Source of the DNA: Litsea cubeba
Taxonomy: Eukaryota > Streptophyta > Magnoliopsida > Laurales > Lauraceae
Direction of reading: 5' to 3'
DNA: 64,000 nt
NCBI GenBank assembly: GCA_012931725.1
Contig: CM022949.1
Coordinates: 47,596,980-47,660,979, forward strand
Part shown: positions 23,888-34,869 of the stretch, piece by piece
Position numbering within the stretch: position 1 is the first letter of the stretch
Layout: each line of letters opens with the position of its first letter
Position numbers and translations under genes: made by a program
Notes under the pieces: generated by a model
What the model saw: the letters and a program-made list of their open reading frames with translations, nothing else
Told to the model about the DNA's origin: nothing
Database searches by the model: none

Positions 23888-24624
23888 ATGCATTATCATC
23901 TGGCATATGGTGAGAATCTGAACACGAGCAAGTTTGGACAAAAATGATCCCACAAAAGCAGACCAATTACATCCACCACTCAGCGTACATCTTTTGATAT
24001 TCTTCAAGTCAGCAGCCGAAATTTTAGACTTTGGGAAATCAGAGCACGACTTTAGAGCCGAGTCCTCGAGCATGGGGCAATAAACAAGAATTCTATCGAG
24101 CGAAGAATGGATGATCTCAACCCTAGTAAAATGCACAACCCTGAGAGAGCTGAAGCCCCTAAAAACCAATGGAAGCTCGAAATTGCACTTGGTCAATTTC
24201 AAAATGGTCAGGGAATCACAGGAGAAGAGACAAGGGTGCAATTTTCTTAGCCCATACATGCTTTTGGTGAAATCAAGATCAATCTCTTTGACTTTTTTTC
24301 AACAGCAAACTCGACCCATTGTTGGATGTCCGGCACCCAATCGAGATGGAGCCGAAAAGTATCAATAGTACTACGTCTGTGGATTTGGAGAAATCGTTTT
24401 ATAATATCACAGGTATCATGAGAGGATTCACTTGTAACAAATTTTTCACAGAAGTCTAGAGTAGCTGTGTCGGCCCACATGGTTTTCCAGAGCTCTTTCC
24501 ATCTTTTTGATAGAGTGCTGGTACTTAACGCGCACTTCAATGGAATCAAGGAAAGGATGTGATGGAGGATGGCATTACGCAGTTGGCTGATTTCATCTTC
24601 TTCTTGGTCCTTGATACGAGTCAT
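23888..24624 (-). CDS. Main coding exon of the F-box gene
   Basis: An ATG at 24624 (MTRIKDQEEDEISQLRN) is the likely start; an upstream in-frame ATG at 24738 gives a longer N-terminus that does not look like an F-box protein. The F-box covers ISQLRNAILHHILSLIP through KRWKELWKTMW. LRR-like sequence follows (LTILKLTKCNFELP, FSSLRVVHFTRV, CPMLEDSALKSC). A single missing A in the A7 run near 24290 breaks the frame. Past it the second frame reads on to ICQMIMH, where a CAT|GTAATT donor ends the exon at 23888. Confidence 0.75.
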
Positions 24625-25531
24625 CTTCTTATTATTCTCATCTTGGACGATCCTCCCGGCAGTTCTCCTCTTCTCATGATGCAATAAAAAGTGAGGTCCT
24701 AACCCAAAATAAAGGTACTCAAACAGACTTGGTTTCAAGTTAAAACATTTGAAAAGGTGTCCACTCCATTTTCTAAATTAACAGGTATCAACTATTAACA
24801 TCTCATAAATATAGCTTCTCATATTAAAAAGCCTTCTTTTCCCAAAATTTCATAAATCTATGTCATAATTCATAAACTAGAAAAAAGGAAGCTCAAAAAA
24901 AAAAAAAAAAGAAATCAAGAAACAAGAATTTAAAAAAAATGTAAACTTTCTTCAAATAAATCCAACCCAAGTTGGAAACTGGATGATTCGTATTCTGCAT
25001 AACACAATCATCATCAATCCCAAATGAAAATTTAGATTTTTGTTCAAACAGAAATAAGCATTTGAGAAAAAGTACCAAGCATTTCGTAGGGGGATTTTTC
25101 AGAATCCCAATTGGAAGCCCTGACAATTTGGGATTGAAACAGAAACCTCAGATAATCAAATAAAAGTGGAGTGGGTTTTGTTCCAATAGGATCATAAATA
25201 GCATCACATTTCTCAATGTCTAAGCCTAAACCGATGAAATGTTCAAAATCACTTCCAAAACAGAGCTTTCAAGTCCCAATCAGAAAACATAGAAGCATAC
25301 AAAACCAAAACAGTTTGAAACCTAAGATTTATAATCTACAGTTGCAATTGGAAGAGTCATTTCAACCATTAGAAAAAATTGCAATAGGGCAATAGAAACC
25401 CAAACTAAAACTAAAAATCCCCCTTTCAAATAAATTTCACTTCTAGCAATTTAAAGGGGAAATAAAAAAAATCCAATGAAATGAGAATCAAAACCCTAAT
25501 TGGAAACAAAAGGGTAGAGAGAACTCACTGC

Positions 25532-25785
25532 TGGATACGATCTCACTCTGGAGATGATCCTTTAGAGCGCAGGCAAAGCTGTCAGAGGGGGGACGGAGAG
25601 GCTCCCAACTGCGACGGCTAGGAATGAGAATAAGAAGGAGACGAAAGGGGAAAGAAGAAGGGGCGAAATCGTGTTTGAGAGCCACACAACAACCATTGAA
25701 AGGTTTTTGCAGCAGGACTTTCGGTGGAAATAAAACAGCGTATGAGGGTATTTTAGCTTTAAAAATTATTTCCGCCTCCATATTT
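25532..25785 (-). other. Probable 5' UTR exon of the F-box gene
   Basis: A GC-richer segment on the minus strand ends in a strong donor-like CAGCA|GTGAGTTCTC at 25532. The following 0.8 kb (25531-24750) is AT-rich and intron-like up to the exon with the start codon. A 97-codon open frame here has no homology I recognise. The Pack-MULE at 25790 abuts this segment. Confidence 0.4.
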
Positions 25786-25789
25786 TTAA

Positions 25790-26558
25790 AGAGTGGCTAT
25801 CTACACACTCCAACCAGCTCTCTACACGCATTTTAAATAAAATAAAATAAAATAATTTTTTTTAACTACCCCTATTCCTCTCCTTCCTGCTCCCTGCTGC
25901 TCCGACCACCTCCGCCGCTGCCGATCCCTCTCCCCCTCTCTCTTGCTTGCAGCAGGCAGCCCCGCCCTCTCCCCCCTTTCTCTCCCTCTCTCTACCTCTC
26001 ACCCGCCGTTGCCATGATGCATCCATGACCTGGACTTTGACGTGTGTATTGGAAACCATTCTTGCTGTCTATGACATCTTGACTTGGCAACATCAAACAA
26101 AAAAGCAGCCATGCAACCGCTCTCTTTTGCCCACCTCAAAAAGCAAAGATCTTGTTGGAAGACCCTTTGCATGTGCTGGACGGCTGGAAGTTGGAGAATA
26201 CTGATGTCTGCACGTGGCGAGGTGTTTCTTGTGACTCGGACGGTCGTGTGGTAGAGTTTGAACTTGTCCGACTCGTCGCTTTCTGGGTCTGTCTCGATCG
26301 CTTTGGCGCGACCAACACAAGGAAGGAAAGGGAGAGGGAGATGGGTTGGCGACGGGGTCGGGTGGAGGTGGCCAGAGCAGGGAGAGGAGAGGGAGATGGG
26401 TCGGCGGCGGGGGTCGGGCAGAAGTGGCCGGAGCAGGGAGAGGGAGAGAGAAGGAAGGAGAGGGATAGGAGTATTTTAGAAACTTTTTTATTTTATTTTA
26501 TTTTAAAGAAAATGCAGTGTGTGGATAGCTATTTGTAGTGTCTAGGTAGCAGCACTCA
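25790..26558. mobile_element. Pack-MULE-like element, TSD TATTTTTAA
   Basis: Inverted ends of about 65 bp: the left end starts AGAGTGGCTATCTACACACT, and the right end read inverted gives GAGTGCTGCTACCTAGACAC; both run into ATTTTAAAATAAAATAAAAT-type sequence. A 9-bp duplication TATTTTTAA lies at 25781-25789 and 26559-26567. The size and the lack of a transposase fit a non-autonomous Mutator-like element. The interior is GC-rich and holds a captured receptor-kinase fragment. It sits directly beside the inferred 5' end of the F-box gene. Confidence 0.75.
26133..26315 (+). pseudogene. Captured LRR receptor-kinase fragment (GSO1/GSO2-like N-terminus)
   Basis: The frame reads LLEDPLHVLDGWKLENTD then VCTWRGVSCDSDGRVVE, the LRRNT_2 cap of plant LRR receptor kinases. 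After one extra T (near 26256) the next frame continues LNLSDSSLSGSVSIALAR, the first repeat. This order and wording resemble the GASSHO (GSO1/GSO2) subfamily. Only about 60 codons are present and the frame is broken, so it encodes no receptor. A G-rich and GA-rich stretch follows within the element. Confidence 0.7.
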
Positions 26559-26590
26559 TATTTTTAAGGGCCAATGCCTCTATTTTCCAG

Positions 26591-29095
26591 CGTTGACACA
26601 AAAAATGTCACTTTGTCTCTTCAACATCAAGAAAGCTACATGAAGCCACATCCTACCCCAAACAGGCAATGCTACTTCCAAAAAATCAAATATTGTCAGA
26701 ATTAAACCAAAACTGCAAGATCCTTCAAGACAGCTAAGAGAGGACTACGCATGAAGTTTCGAGCCATTGCCTAACTTCGCTACTCCAGCAGCTGAACAGG
26801 AGCTCCCCGGCGGCGACAGCATCGAAGACATCAAATCTTCGATCAAATCCTATGGATGGTCTCAAAATACCTCCAAAACGCTCCACGTCAAGTTCCAAGT
26901 CAAACTGACAACGTTTGAACCTACATCAACCCTCAAGCAGCAAAATCAAGCCTTTCAGCGGCGAGAACCACCGAGGCCATTACTCATCAGACGGAGCATA
27001 TGGGCGGCTTCAAAATGCTCACAAAGGGCTACACATCAAGTTTCAGGTCATTTCGACAACGTTTGACCAGACTTTGACTCTCGGAAGCCAAATCAAGCCG
27101 CTCGGCGGTGAAGCTCCCCGGGACCATGGTTTCCAAAATAGAGCTAATGGATCGTCTCAAAATGACTCCAATAGGCTCCCCATCAAATTTCAGGTCAATC
27201 AGACATCGGTTGACCACACATCAAAGCGCGACATCTTCCTCGCGACAAATCAGGTCTACTGGCGACAGGTTCCCACACGGCCTCAAAACTCAAAAAAAAA
27301 AAAAAAACCTATGGTTGGTCTTATTTATTTCTCAGGAGGTTCACCTCAAATTTCAGGTCATTCCGACATCGTTTGACCCAGTTTCGGCTTTTGAAAGCAA
27401 ATCAGCAGCCTTGAGCGACAAAGTCTTCGGCTTTCCCGAAAAATTAAAAACTTCGTACTCCAATATGCAAAGATTCTCGTCAAGTTTTAAGGGGAAATCA
27501 GGCCAATAAATGTGCAAAAATGTCAAGAAAAATACCGAAGAAAAAAGAATTGGAAAAGACAAAACGAAACGGCCAAAAATCGGAGACCAAAAGGGTCCAA
27601 ACCCCATGGTCGCCGACGACTATGCCCCATGGTCTTCCCCAAGGTCGCCGGCGAACCTAGAAATCTGGGTCGTCGGATTTCCGCCGAAAGGGCATTTTTC
27701 GAGCCCTTTTCGCATTTCGAGATTTTCTGCCCTTGTGATTTTTCAAAATTCTAACTTTCGAGGCACCAAATCCGTCGATCTTTGTCGACATCACAGGTCC
27801 GTCTTCGAGAGTATCAAATCATCATTGATCGCCAACCGGTAAACCAAAAAAGTGCACTTTGTCCGATCGATCGAGAAATCGACAAGACAGGTGGCACCAG
27901 CCCACTGTTATCAATCAATGTCTGAAGTTACAAGGTCATCCGATGTCAATCAGCATGAAGATCCATCGATGATCATCGCAAGAAGAATTCCAAAAGACGC
28001 GGCACGGCCCGCGACTCTTCGAGCGACTTGGCAACCACTTAATGCTTTAATTGACCCGTTCATGGCAACTTAATGTGGTTATTAACTCATTATTTTGGAC
28101 GGCCCAATCAGAAGCAAGCAAACGGGAGTTACAAGTCAAAGGTTTCATTGCATTAAAACCATGAAACACCTCCCATCATGGTGATTAAAGGTAATTAAAA
28201 GCCTTAATTCTCCACCGACCAATCAGAAGCCAAGGAAAAGGAGTTACAAAATAAATGAATTAAAACTTGTAACTCCTCCCATTATACAGCTTTAATGCAT
28301 TAAAAGCCTATAAACCCTCCTAAATGGCTACCAAAGGCCTATAAAATGGGAGTCATTCTAAGCAATCCAAAACATCGGAAAAATTCTGATCTTCACTAGA
28401 AAAAGCACAGAAAATCCCGAAATCTAGACAGACAGAATCCAGAAAAAAGAGAGAAAACTTTGCTAAAGTTCTGCACCAACCACCGCTACGTGACAAAAGT
28501 TGCCCCCCCCCCCCCCCCAAGGTGACAAAAGTCCCTTCTTCTCCTTCTGCTTCTAATGGCTTAGATGAGGTTTTTCAGCCGGTCTACTTAGCTTTTTATT
28601 GGACATAGGACCTCCTCCTCTTGGTCTTTGTCCTCCAAAAATCAGAGGTTATAGCCGAGCCAAGCAAATCAAGAGCATCCTTTGTTCATGGATGATGACG
28701 AAGTCCACATATGGTTTGCGACCGTCAATCTGATAGAGTCCCTCACAATCTCTTAAGAAGTTATATCCTCCTTTTCTTGCTTTTCATTGTAGTTTGTATT
28801 TTCTAAAGAGACAAAAATCACAACTATTGTCTCTTACGGCATTTCAAAACCACGTCTCTTTCTTAAATATATGTGCAATGAAAACTTAAAAGAAGTTGAT
28901 TTCCTTTTCTACTTGTGAAGGTCTTTATCTGGATCACCATTTGTAATTTCAAGTATAGTAGAAAATCTGGCACACCCACTCAAAAAGGAAAATGTTGATG
29001 CTCGCTTTGCCCTCCCGGGCGCGAAAGAATCATACCCCACGGACTCACGTCCGCCGACCTCAGTAAGCGCCGAGCGGCAGAAGCGTGGTCCATCA
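26591..29095 (+). repeat. 5' LTR of the Tat-like element
   Basis: 2505 bp, collinear with the solo LTR at 61018-63590. It starts CGTTGACAC (expected TGTTGACAC, so T to C) and ends GGTCCATCA. A TATA-like CTATAAAATG lies near 28340. A C-run of about 17 lies near 28503. Around 28090-28290 the words CCAATCAGAAGC and GGAGTTACAA recur as imperfect repeats. Confidence 0.85.
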
Positions 29096-29098
29096 AGC

Positions 29099-29117
29099 TG
29101 GCACACCCGGTGGGACT
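29099..29117 (+). other. Primer binding site of the Tat-like element
   Basis: TGGCACACCCGGTGGGACT starts three bases after the LTR end. Its position and form suit a tRNA-primed site of this retroelement group. The exact tRNA was not assigned. Confidence 0.65.
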
Positions 29118-29329
29118 CGTTTATTTTAAGAACACGATGCTTAGAAATGAAATCTTTTCATATCATATCTTCTACTCTATGCTTATACTTCTTTTCTAGA
29201 TTCCTTGACTACTTTCTAGTTGGTGGCCTATGTTGGATTTTGTATCTAAAAAAATAAGAAGGGATTTTTTAGGAATTTATAATTCTATCTTTGAGTTTAT
29301 TTCCACTCTTTCTCTTTTAAAAAAAAATT

Positions 29330-29875
29330 TAGATTTCTCAGTTTGGATTCAAAATTGAGAAACTTTGATCCTTTCCTTTTCATTCATGCGCTTGTAGAAA
29401 TGTTTCTCTTCGATGAGGTCATTAGGGATCTTAAAAAAATGATTTTTCAGTTTGGATTCAAAATTGAGAAACTTTGATCCGTTCTGTTTCGTCCATGTGC
29501 TTGCAGAAATGTTAAGCCGGTTCGAATTGTAGAATGGGCAATCGTTTCTCTTCGATGAGTTCATTAGGGATCTTAAAAAAAATCAGATTTCTCAGTTTGG
29601 GTTCAAGCTTGAGAAACTTTGATCCTTTCCATTTCATTCATGCACTTACAGAAATGTTCAGCCGGTTCGAATTATGGAATGGGCCATCGTTTCTTTTCGA
29701 TGAGTTCATTAGGGATCTTAAAAAAAATCAGATTTCTCAGTTTGGATTCAAGTTTGAGAAACTTTGATCATTTCCCTTTCGTTCATGTGCTTGCAGAAAT
29801 GTTGAGTCGATTCGGATTATGGAAATGGCCATCGTTTTTCTTTTCGATGAGTTCATTAAGAATCTTCAAAAAAAA
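29330..29875 (+). repeat. Leader tandem repeats, set 1
   Basis: Four units starting near 29331, 29442, 29583 and 29728 share GATTTCTCAGTTTGGATTCA, GAGAAACTTTGATC and TCGATGAGTTCATTAGGGAT. The spacing changes from 111 to 145 bp through internal gains. They lie in the untranslated leader of the Tat-like element. Open frames inside are repeat artefacts. Confidence 0.85.
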
Positions 29876-30150
29876 AAAAAAGAATAAAAAGAGGCGAAGA
29901 ATACTAAGGTTGCACCAATTACGTTCTTTGACCACGATTGATTCAAGAGAAGCCTTGTCTAGAGTGTGGAGACAGCTTGACTGTTCTAGGCAAGGGTCCT
30001 CCAAACAGGTTCATTAAGTAATTATACCCTTACCTACGGGCAATTCTATCAATTGAGGTTTCATAAGACCGGATTAGGATGCCTATGTGCACTCTTCCAT
30101 CTTTTGATCTTCTTTCAAAAAAAAAATCTTAAAAAAAAAAAAAACTTTCG

Positions 30151-30440
30151 TCATCTTTGGGTTCAGATTTGAGAAATTTTTGTCTCTTCCCTTCTGGGCA
30201 CCAGTGCTCGTAAAAATGTTATGCCTGTGTTCGGATTGGAATACCATTTGCTCTCTTTGACGAATCCAATCTTGACATTTCGAAAAAAAAAAAACACTCA
30301 TCACTTTTGGATCCAGATTCGAGAAATTGTGGTTCCTTCCCTTCCGGGTACCGGTGCTCGCAGAAATGTTGAGCCTGTATTTGGATTAGAATACCATTTG
30401 CTCTCTTTGACGAATCCAATCTTGGCCTTTCAAAAAAAGA
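30151..30440 (+). repeat. Leader tandem repeats, set 2
   Basis: Two units of about 147 bp share TTCGAGAAATT, TTCCCTTCCGGGTACC, GCTCG.A.AAATGTT and ACCATTTGCTCTCTTTGACG. They are related in style to set 1 but distinct in sequence. Confidence 0.85.
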
Positions 30441-30952
30441 GAATCCCATCTCATGTCATGGACATATGGATGTGATTTTCAACATTTGTGCCTAGCAATA
30501 CTAGTACGCTATGATACCCAGATACGGCAAATCACCCAGGTACTCATGCAGACACGGTCTGATACCGATACGGGTATGGGATACCGTAAGATACGGTTGG
30601 GATATGTCCCTAAAAATTTGGGATACTGCTGTCTGTATTTATTATAAAAAAATGAAAATAGGAGGAAAGAGCAAAAATTGTTCAAAATCTTCTAATTGCC
30701 TAATTTGATTTTGTTTTTATGTATACTAGTTATAAATGAAAAAGAAAAAAAAAAGTAACCATTTCTGGATTTCCCCCTTTCTGTAACAGGAGGAAAAAAA
30801 ACAAACAGAAGAAGAGGAGGAGGATGGAGGAGGCAGTGTAAAGATGCTACCAGCAATAACAATTGATCTATTTTGAACCTTTAAAAAAAAGTCAAGATCT
30901 AACAGCAAATGGCTTTGAGATGAAGCAAAGATTTTAGAGAGAAGAACCTGAT

Positions 30953-31238
30953 AAAGCTTGATTTAGAGGGAGGGCAACCGGCGATCCTAGCTTGGAAGAA
31001 GAGAAGAAGCAGCGCCAGCTTGATTTAGAGGGAGGGCAACCGGGGATCATATGGCTTGGAAGAAGAGAAGAAGAAGAGAAGAAGAGAAGAAGAAGCGCCA
31101 GCACTCAGCACTTTCTCTTGTCTAAAGACGTCTTGTTTTTTGGGGGCAGAAAGCTGACGTGACGTCTCTTGCTTACCCCATTTATCATTTGGGTAAAGAC
31201 CAATACTCCCTTTATCATTTGGGTAAAGACCAAATGAA
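30953..31238 (+). repeat. Local tandem duplications in the hAT left arm
   Basis: A unit of about 64 bp containing TTTAGAGGGAGGGCAACCGG occurs twice (about 30955 and 31020). A shorter unit, TTTATCATTTGGGTAAAGAC, occurs twice at about 31181 and 31211. The remaining DNA from 31240 to 32520 is non-coding and I recognise nothing in it. Confidence 0.8.
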
Positions 31239-32519
31239 AATATCTTATTCACAACGAAGTGTAGGGATTAAACCCAAATGCATGCATCACTGATTATATC
31301 ATCTATTGCCAGGGCCCAGTATATAATCTTATTAGTTTCTTTATTCACAATGGACATATTGGTTACTTGTTCAGTTTCCACCTAGTTGGATGGACTCACC
31401 CATGTAAGGGAGCATCGATCCCTGGCCGCCCATGATTTAGGGCCCAAACAGGACCAACCAATCAATGGGAAGGTGGGGAAATTTGGGCTTAAAAGGTCTG
31501 ATGTGTCCTATCTCCGTGTAAAATTCCAGGCCCATTAAACAATCCTGATCAAAGATCAAAGGGCCATTATTTAACAGTTTTATATAAAAAAAAATTGGTG
31601 ACAACTGATCCAACGGTCCAGATCAGTACCAACCCATTCCATCTAGTGACATTCAGGGGAGGGGTGTCTTTGCAGTCCATCTGTATCATTGATCAGGTTG
31701 GGAACCTGATCTCCAGTCTGAATTTATGTATCATACCCCCACCCTTTTTTTTTAAGATAACATTGCTGAAAAACCAGTCCAGCACTTGACCCATTCATTT
31801 TTAGATTCAGGCCCCTTTTATTTTTCTTTAAGATTGCATTGCACAAGATCCAGTCCACTTGAGGGCTACTTGGCTTACTTATTTTTCACCTTTTCACCTA
31901 ATCTCGGTTCTAATAGGTCTACCCTATTATTTATTTATTTATTTTGGATTTGGGATACAACCTTTCTTTTATAATGTCCCTTTCTTTCCATAAGTCATGA
32001 TTCTCTTTACTTCAAAAGTTGAATCTTCTTACCCTCCCTCCATTTTCATATATCGAGGGAGGCTTTGAAACTTGAAATTTTTAAGAGTCATGACGCATGA
32101 CTCATGAGTTTGACCATATTGGCCCACTTTAGATTGAGAATTTTAATGAACCCATTTCTATTAGCTATGCACATATGATGTTAGTACTCTTTCCATTAAT
32201 CATATGGGCTTAATCCATTTGGGATGGCCATACTAAAAATAATGGTGCATGATTTTGATTACTAAATTGTTATAAAAAAAAAGAATCAATGCATGATCCA
32301 ACTAACAATTGGAGACAGATGACCTGATTAATAAGTTGCACTACCCATTTGGCAACTTTAAAAATAAGCTCTTATTTTGTGATTTAGAGCTTCTCTATAT
32401 ATTTGAGTGTTTGGTAAACCTCAAGTGAATTTTTAAATTTTGGAGATTATTTTAAAATGAAAGGTTGTGCAGCTAAAATAGATAAGTTCGTGCAATTGAT
32501 AAATCATGGTGCAAGTCTT

Positions 32520-32640
32520 TTTATAGTCTCATCCTCAAAATCTGGCACCACACCAAATTTCACCTCATCCTCAAAAATTGGCACCAAGCCCAATTTCATC
32601 CTCATCCCCAAAGTCTGGCATCAACCTCGATTTCACTCTC
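32520..32640 (+). repeat. Imperfect 33-40 bp repeats
   Basis: Three variants of TCATCC(TC/CC)AAA(A/G)TCTGGCA followed by a TTTCA(C/T)CCTCAT-type stretch. They open the segment that is duplicated again at 41909. Confidence 0.6.
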
Positions 32641-32768
32641 ATCGAAACTATATCCACCTTTTGGATTGAATATCAAAGAAAATGCTTCAGGTTAAAAGAC
32701 CACTAACCTTAAGGGCTATTAAATCAAGTGCGGGGCAGACCTGTTTGGGAACTCTAATCCAATTAATA
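32597..32768 (+). repeat. Segmental duplicate A, interrupted by the CACTA element
   Basis: Nearly identical to 41909-42077. Its right part resumes after the CACTA element at 41841-41908 (ATAAAAGCAAATTTTATTAT and on). Together these two parts form one full duplicate of about 240 bp. Confidence 0.9.
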
Positions 32769-33215
32769 CACTACAACAATCTGCACTTTTCCCGGCGTTT
32801 TTTCCCGGCGTAATAAAAAAACGTCGGGAAAAGTATAGCTTTTGCCGGCGCAAAGGTTATTTCGCCGGGAAAAGTATAGTTTTCCTGGCGATATATATTC
32901 GCTAGCAAAAGTCCCATTTTTCCCGGCGTTTTTTTATTTTCGCCGGCAAAAGTCTCATTTTTCCTGGCATTTTTTTAATTTTCGCCGGCAAAAGTCCCAT
33001 TTTTCCCGGCGTTTTTTTTTTTCGCCGGCAAAAGTTGAATAATTTACTCCCACCTTCTCCATATCCCCCTTGGCGCCTTCATTTGCGGAAATTGGGAAAA
33101 AAAATTTCAATATATTTTTAAAATTATTTTTGCCGGCGTGAAAACGCACCGGGATTGTTGTTTTTAAAATTTTCAAGGTTATAAATGTTTTTGCCGGCGT
33201 ACTATTCGCGCCGGG
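32769..33215. repeat. Left subterminal array of the CACTA element
   Basis: Alternating TTTTCCCGGCGTTTTTT and TTCGCCGGCAAAAG units form potential hairpins. The word TTTGCCGGCG also occurs near 33130 and 33190. Confidence 0.9.
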
Positions 33216-33668
33216 AAAGGAAGCGCATAAAGCCCTTCTGAGTCCTGATCTCCCTCAAATACTCCTTCAGCATCCCCTGCATCTTGGTCCCTCTCACATC
33301 CCCTGCATCTCCCTCTCACATCCCCTGCATCTACCTCCCTCTCAATGCACGCAGTGCCCATCTCGCCTCCATCCCTCATCTCTCTGACCCGTCCCTCTCC
33401 ACACCTCACCCTCTCCACGCCTGTCTCTCCTCTTTAAAATTAGAGCAAAGAAAACTCTCTCTCTTGTGTTTCCTCTTCTTCTCTAAAATAAATCTTCTTT
33501 TTATTTCGCTTTTTATTCTCTTTCTCTCTTTCTTGATTCTTGATTCTTGAATACGAGAGAGAAAGATGAAATTCAAGGAAAGAAAGGAGGGGCCTTGCTT
33601 AGATAGAGAGAGAAGGGAAAGATTTGATTTTTTTTTTCTAAAAGGGATTTTGTTTTCTTCTTTTGTGG

Positions 33669-33870
33669 ATGGAATTGGATAACATCGAATGCATATATTT
33701 GTCGGATGGGATGGAAGAGGAAGAGGCGACGACCCATCATCACCATCCGTTCTTCAAACCCCATGGCGGAAATGGCAACCGCACCAACATCCCGTCCCCG
33801 ATCCCTCCAGCGACCAGCGCTGCTTGAATGCCCCGTCTGCACCAATTCTATGTACCCACCAATCCATCAG
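33669..33870 (+). pseudogene. Captured first coding exon of a SINAT-type E3 ubiquitin ligase
   Basis: An ATG at 33669 opens MELDNIECIYLSDGM, a SINAT N-terminal signature, followed by an acidic/His-rich stretch (EEEEATTHHHHPF). Near 33822 a loss of about 8 bp shifts the frame; then LLECPVCTNSMYPPIHQ begins the RING finger. The exon ends CATCAG|GTCTAG at 33870, at the place where a plant SINAT intron would start. The rest of the RING and the TRAF-like domain are absent. CT-rich DNA at 33230-33660 may be the captured 5' UTR and promoter. A truncated protein of about 48 residues is the most it could encode. Confidence 0.85.
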
Positions 33871-33947
33871 GTCTAGTATTTCTCACTTTTTTTTCCTAGT
33901 TTGGTTTCTGGGGTTGGGTTTCTTCTGCGTTTTTTTTGTTTGTGGGG

Positions 33948-34079
33948 AAGTGGGTTTTGTGCAGATTTAGGTAATGGGGTTGATTGGGATTTGAAATCAC
34001 TTTTTTTTTCTCCTTGATTGGTTTCTGGGATTGGGTTTTTCTGCCTTTTTTTTTTTTTTATTGTGTTGTGTGTGTGTGT

Positions 34080-34110
<31 letters not shown>

Positions 34111-34869
34111 GGGGGGGAAGGGGGTTTTGTGTGGATTTAGGGATGGAGTTGATTGGGATTTGAAATTGGTGGAGAATGCGAGATGGGTTATCTTAATTTT
34201 TCATTTTTGTATTTTGGGTAAGTCTTTTTTTGGATGGATTTGATACCATACGACACTATACCTTGCCTATTTGGAAGTATTGCATCATCCATATTTGTTT
34301 TCATATTTGTATCTTCTCTGAATGTCTGTGTTGCCATACATCTGACAACATAGACACAGCTAGAATTTTTCCAATTTCAAATTATTTTTCCTCTAGTCTT
34401 ATGTAAATCAGGCTCCCTCAGAACAATTGTTTTAGTGACCGCCATAGCATTATCATTTTGAAACTTCTGTACTTCTTGGACTTTACATAACCAGTCAGTT
34501 CATATAGTGCAGGAGTATGAAGAAAACTCTAGAGGATTGATGATTTTCACTAAATGTTGGCTTCCAGAGACCTCTCCAATGAAAGCAACAATATGTTTCT
34601 GTCATGGTTACGGGGACACTTGCATGTTTTTCGTTGAAGGTATGTATTATGGTCAATAAGTAGCTATGAAAGAACTTGCCTTCTGATATATATTAAGAGT
34701 GAAACTCGTAAATTTAGATCCACATGATCTGCAGGAATTGCTAAGAAGCTAGTGTCTCTTTCTGCATTTTTAAAGTGGGGTTTGTGTAGATTTCTGTAAT
34801 GGGGTTGATTGGGATTTGAAATTTATGGACATTTTTAAAGTGGGGTTTGTGTAGATTTCTGTAATGGGG
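33948..34869 (+). repeat. Dispersed copies of an intron-like word, with (TG)n and poly-G tract
   Basis: GGGTTTTGTG(C/T)(A/G)GATTT..TAATGGGGTTGATTGGGATTTGAAAT occurs near 33948, 34124, 34775 and, truncated, 34838. Two copies precede and two follow the lipase exons. A (TG)n run and about 26 G lie at 34068-34118. This suggests that duplication of the SINAT-derived intron accompanied the acquisition of the lipase piece. Confidence 0.75.
34513..34766 (+). pseudogene. Captured monoacylglycerol-lipase-like fragment: two exons and the intron between them
   Basis: After an acceptor-like GTGCAG the frame reads EYEENSRGLMIFTKCWLPE, then MKATICFCHGYGDTCMFF and VEG up to a GAAG|GTATGT donor at 34639. After a 95-bp intron ending ATCTGCAG (34734) it continues in frame as IAKKLVSLSAF. 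This is the start of the alpha/beta-hydrolase fold of plant monoacylglycerol lipase/caffeoylshikimate-esterase-like proteins; HGYGDT is the oxyanion-hole region. The retained intron shows capture at DNA level rather than through mRNA. The catalytic Ser/Asp/His parts are missing. Confidence 0.8.

Larger units (their letters stand above)
11900..25785 (-). pseudogene. F-box/LRR/FBD-type gene, split by a retrotransposon and frameshifted
   Basis: This is the only clearly resident gene. Inferred structure on the minus strand: 5' UTR exon about 25785-25532 (donor CAGCA|GTGAGT); main exon 24624-23888 with an F-box near the start, then leucine-rich sequence; an exon about 22890-22721; and a last exon 22646-22474 that continues at 11977-11900. 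The last exon carries an FBD-like motif (HLLKMIKMSGFYGDDEQ, then VKFFLDK and TIVLVTQRKA). F-box proteins bind SKP1 and choose substrates for SCF ubiquitin ligases. Defects: a 1-bp loss in an A7 run near 24290, a poly-G run near 22600 that disturbs the frame, and a 10.5-kb Ty3/gypsy insertion in the last exon. Two SINE-like insertions lie in the intron at 23887-22900. The homopolymer shifts could be sequencing errors; the insertion is not. Confidence 0.8.

Noticed and set aside
33669..33870. A functional SINAT ubiquitin ligase
   Set aside because: The frame breaks before the RING, and the rest of the RING and the substrate domain are missing.
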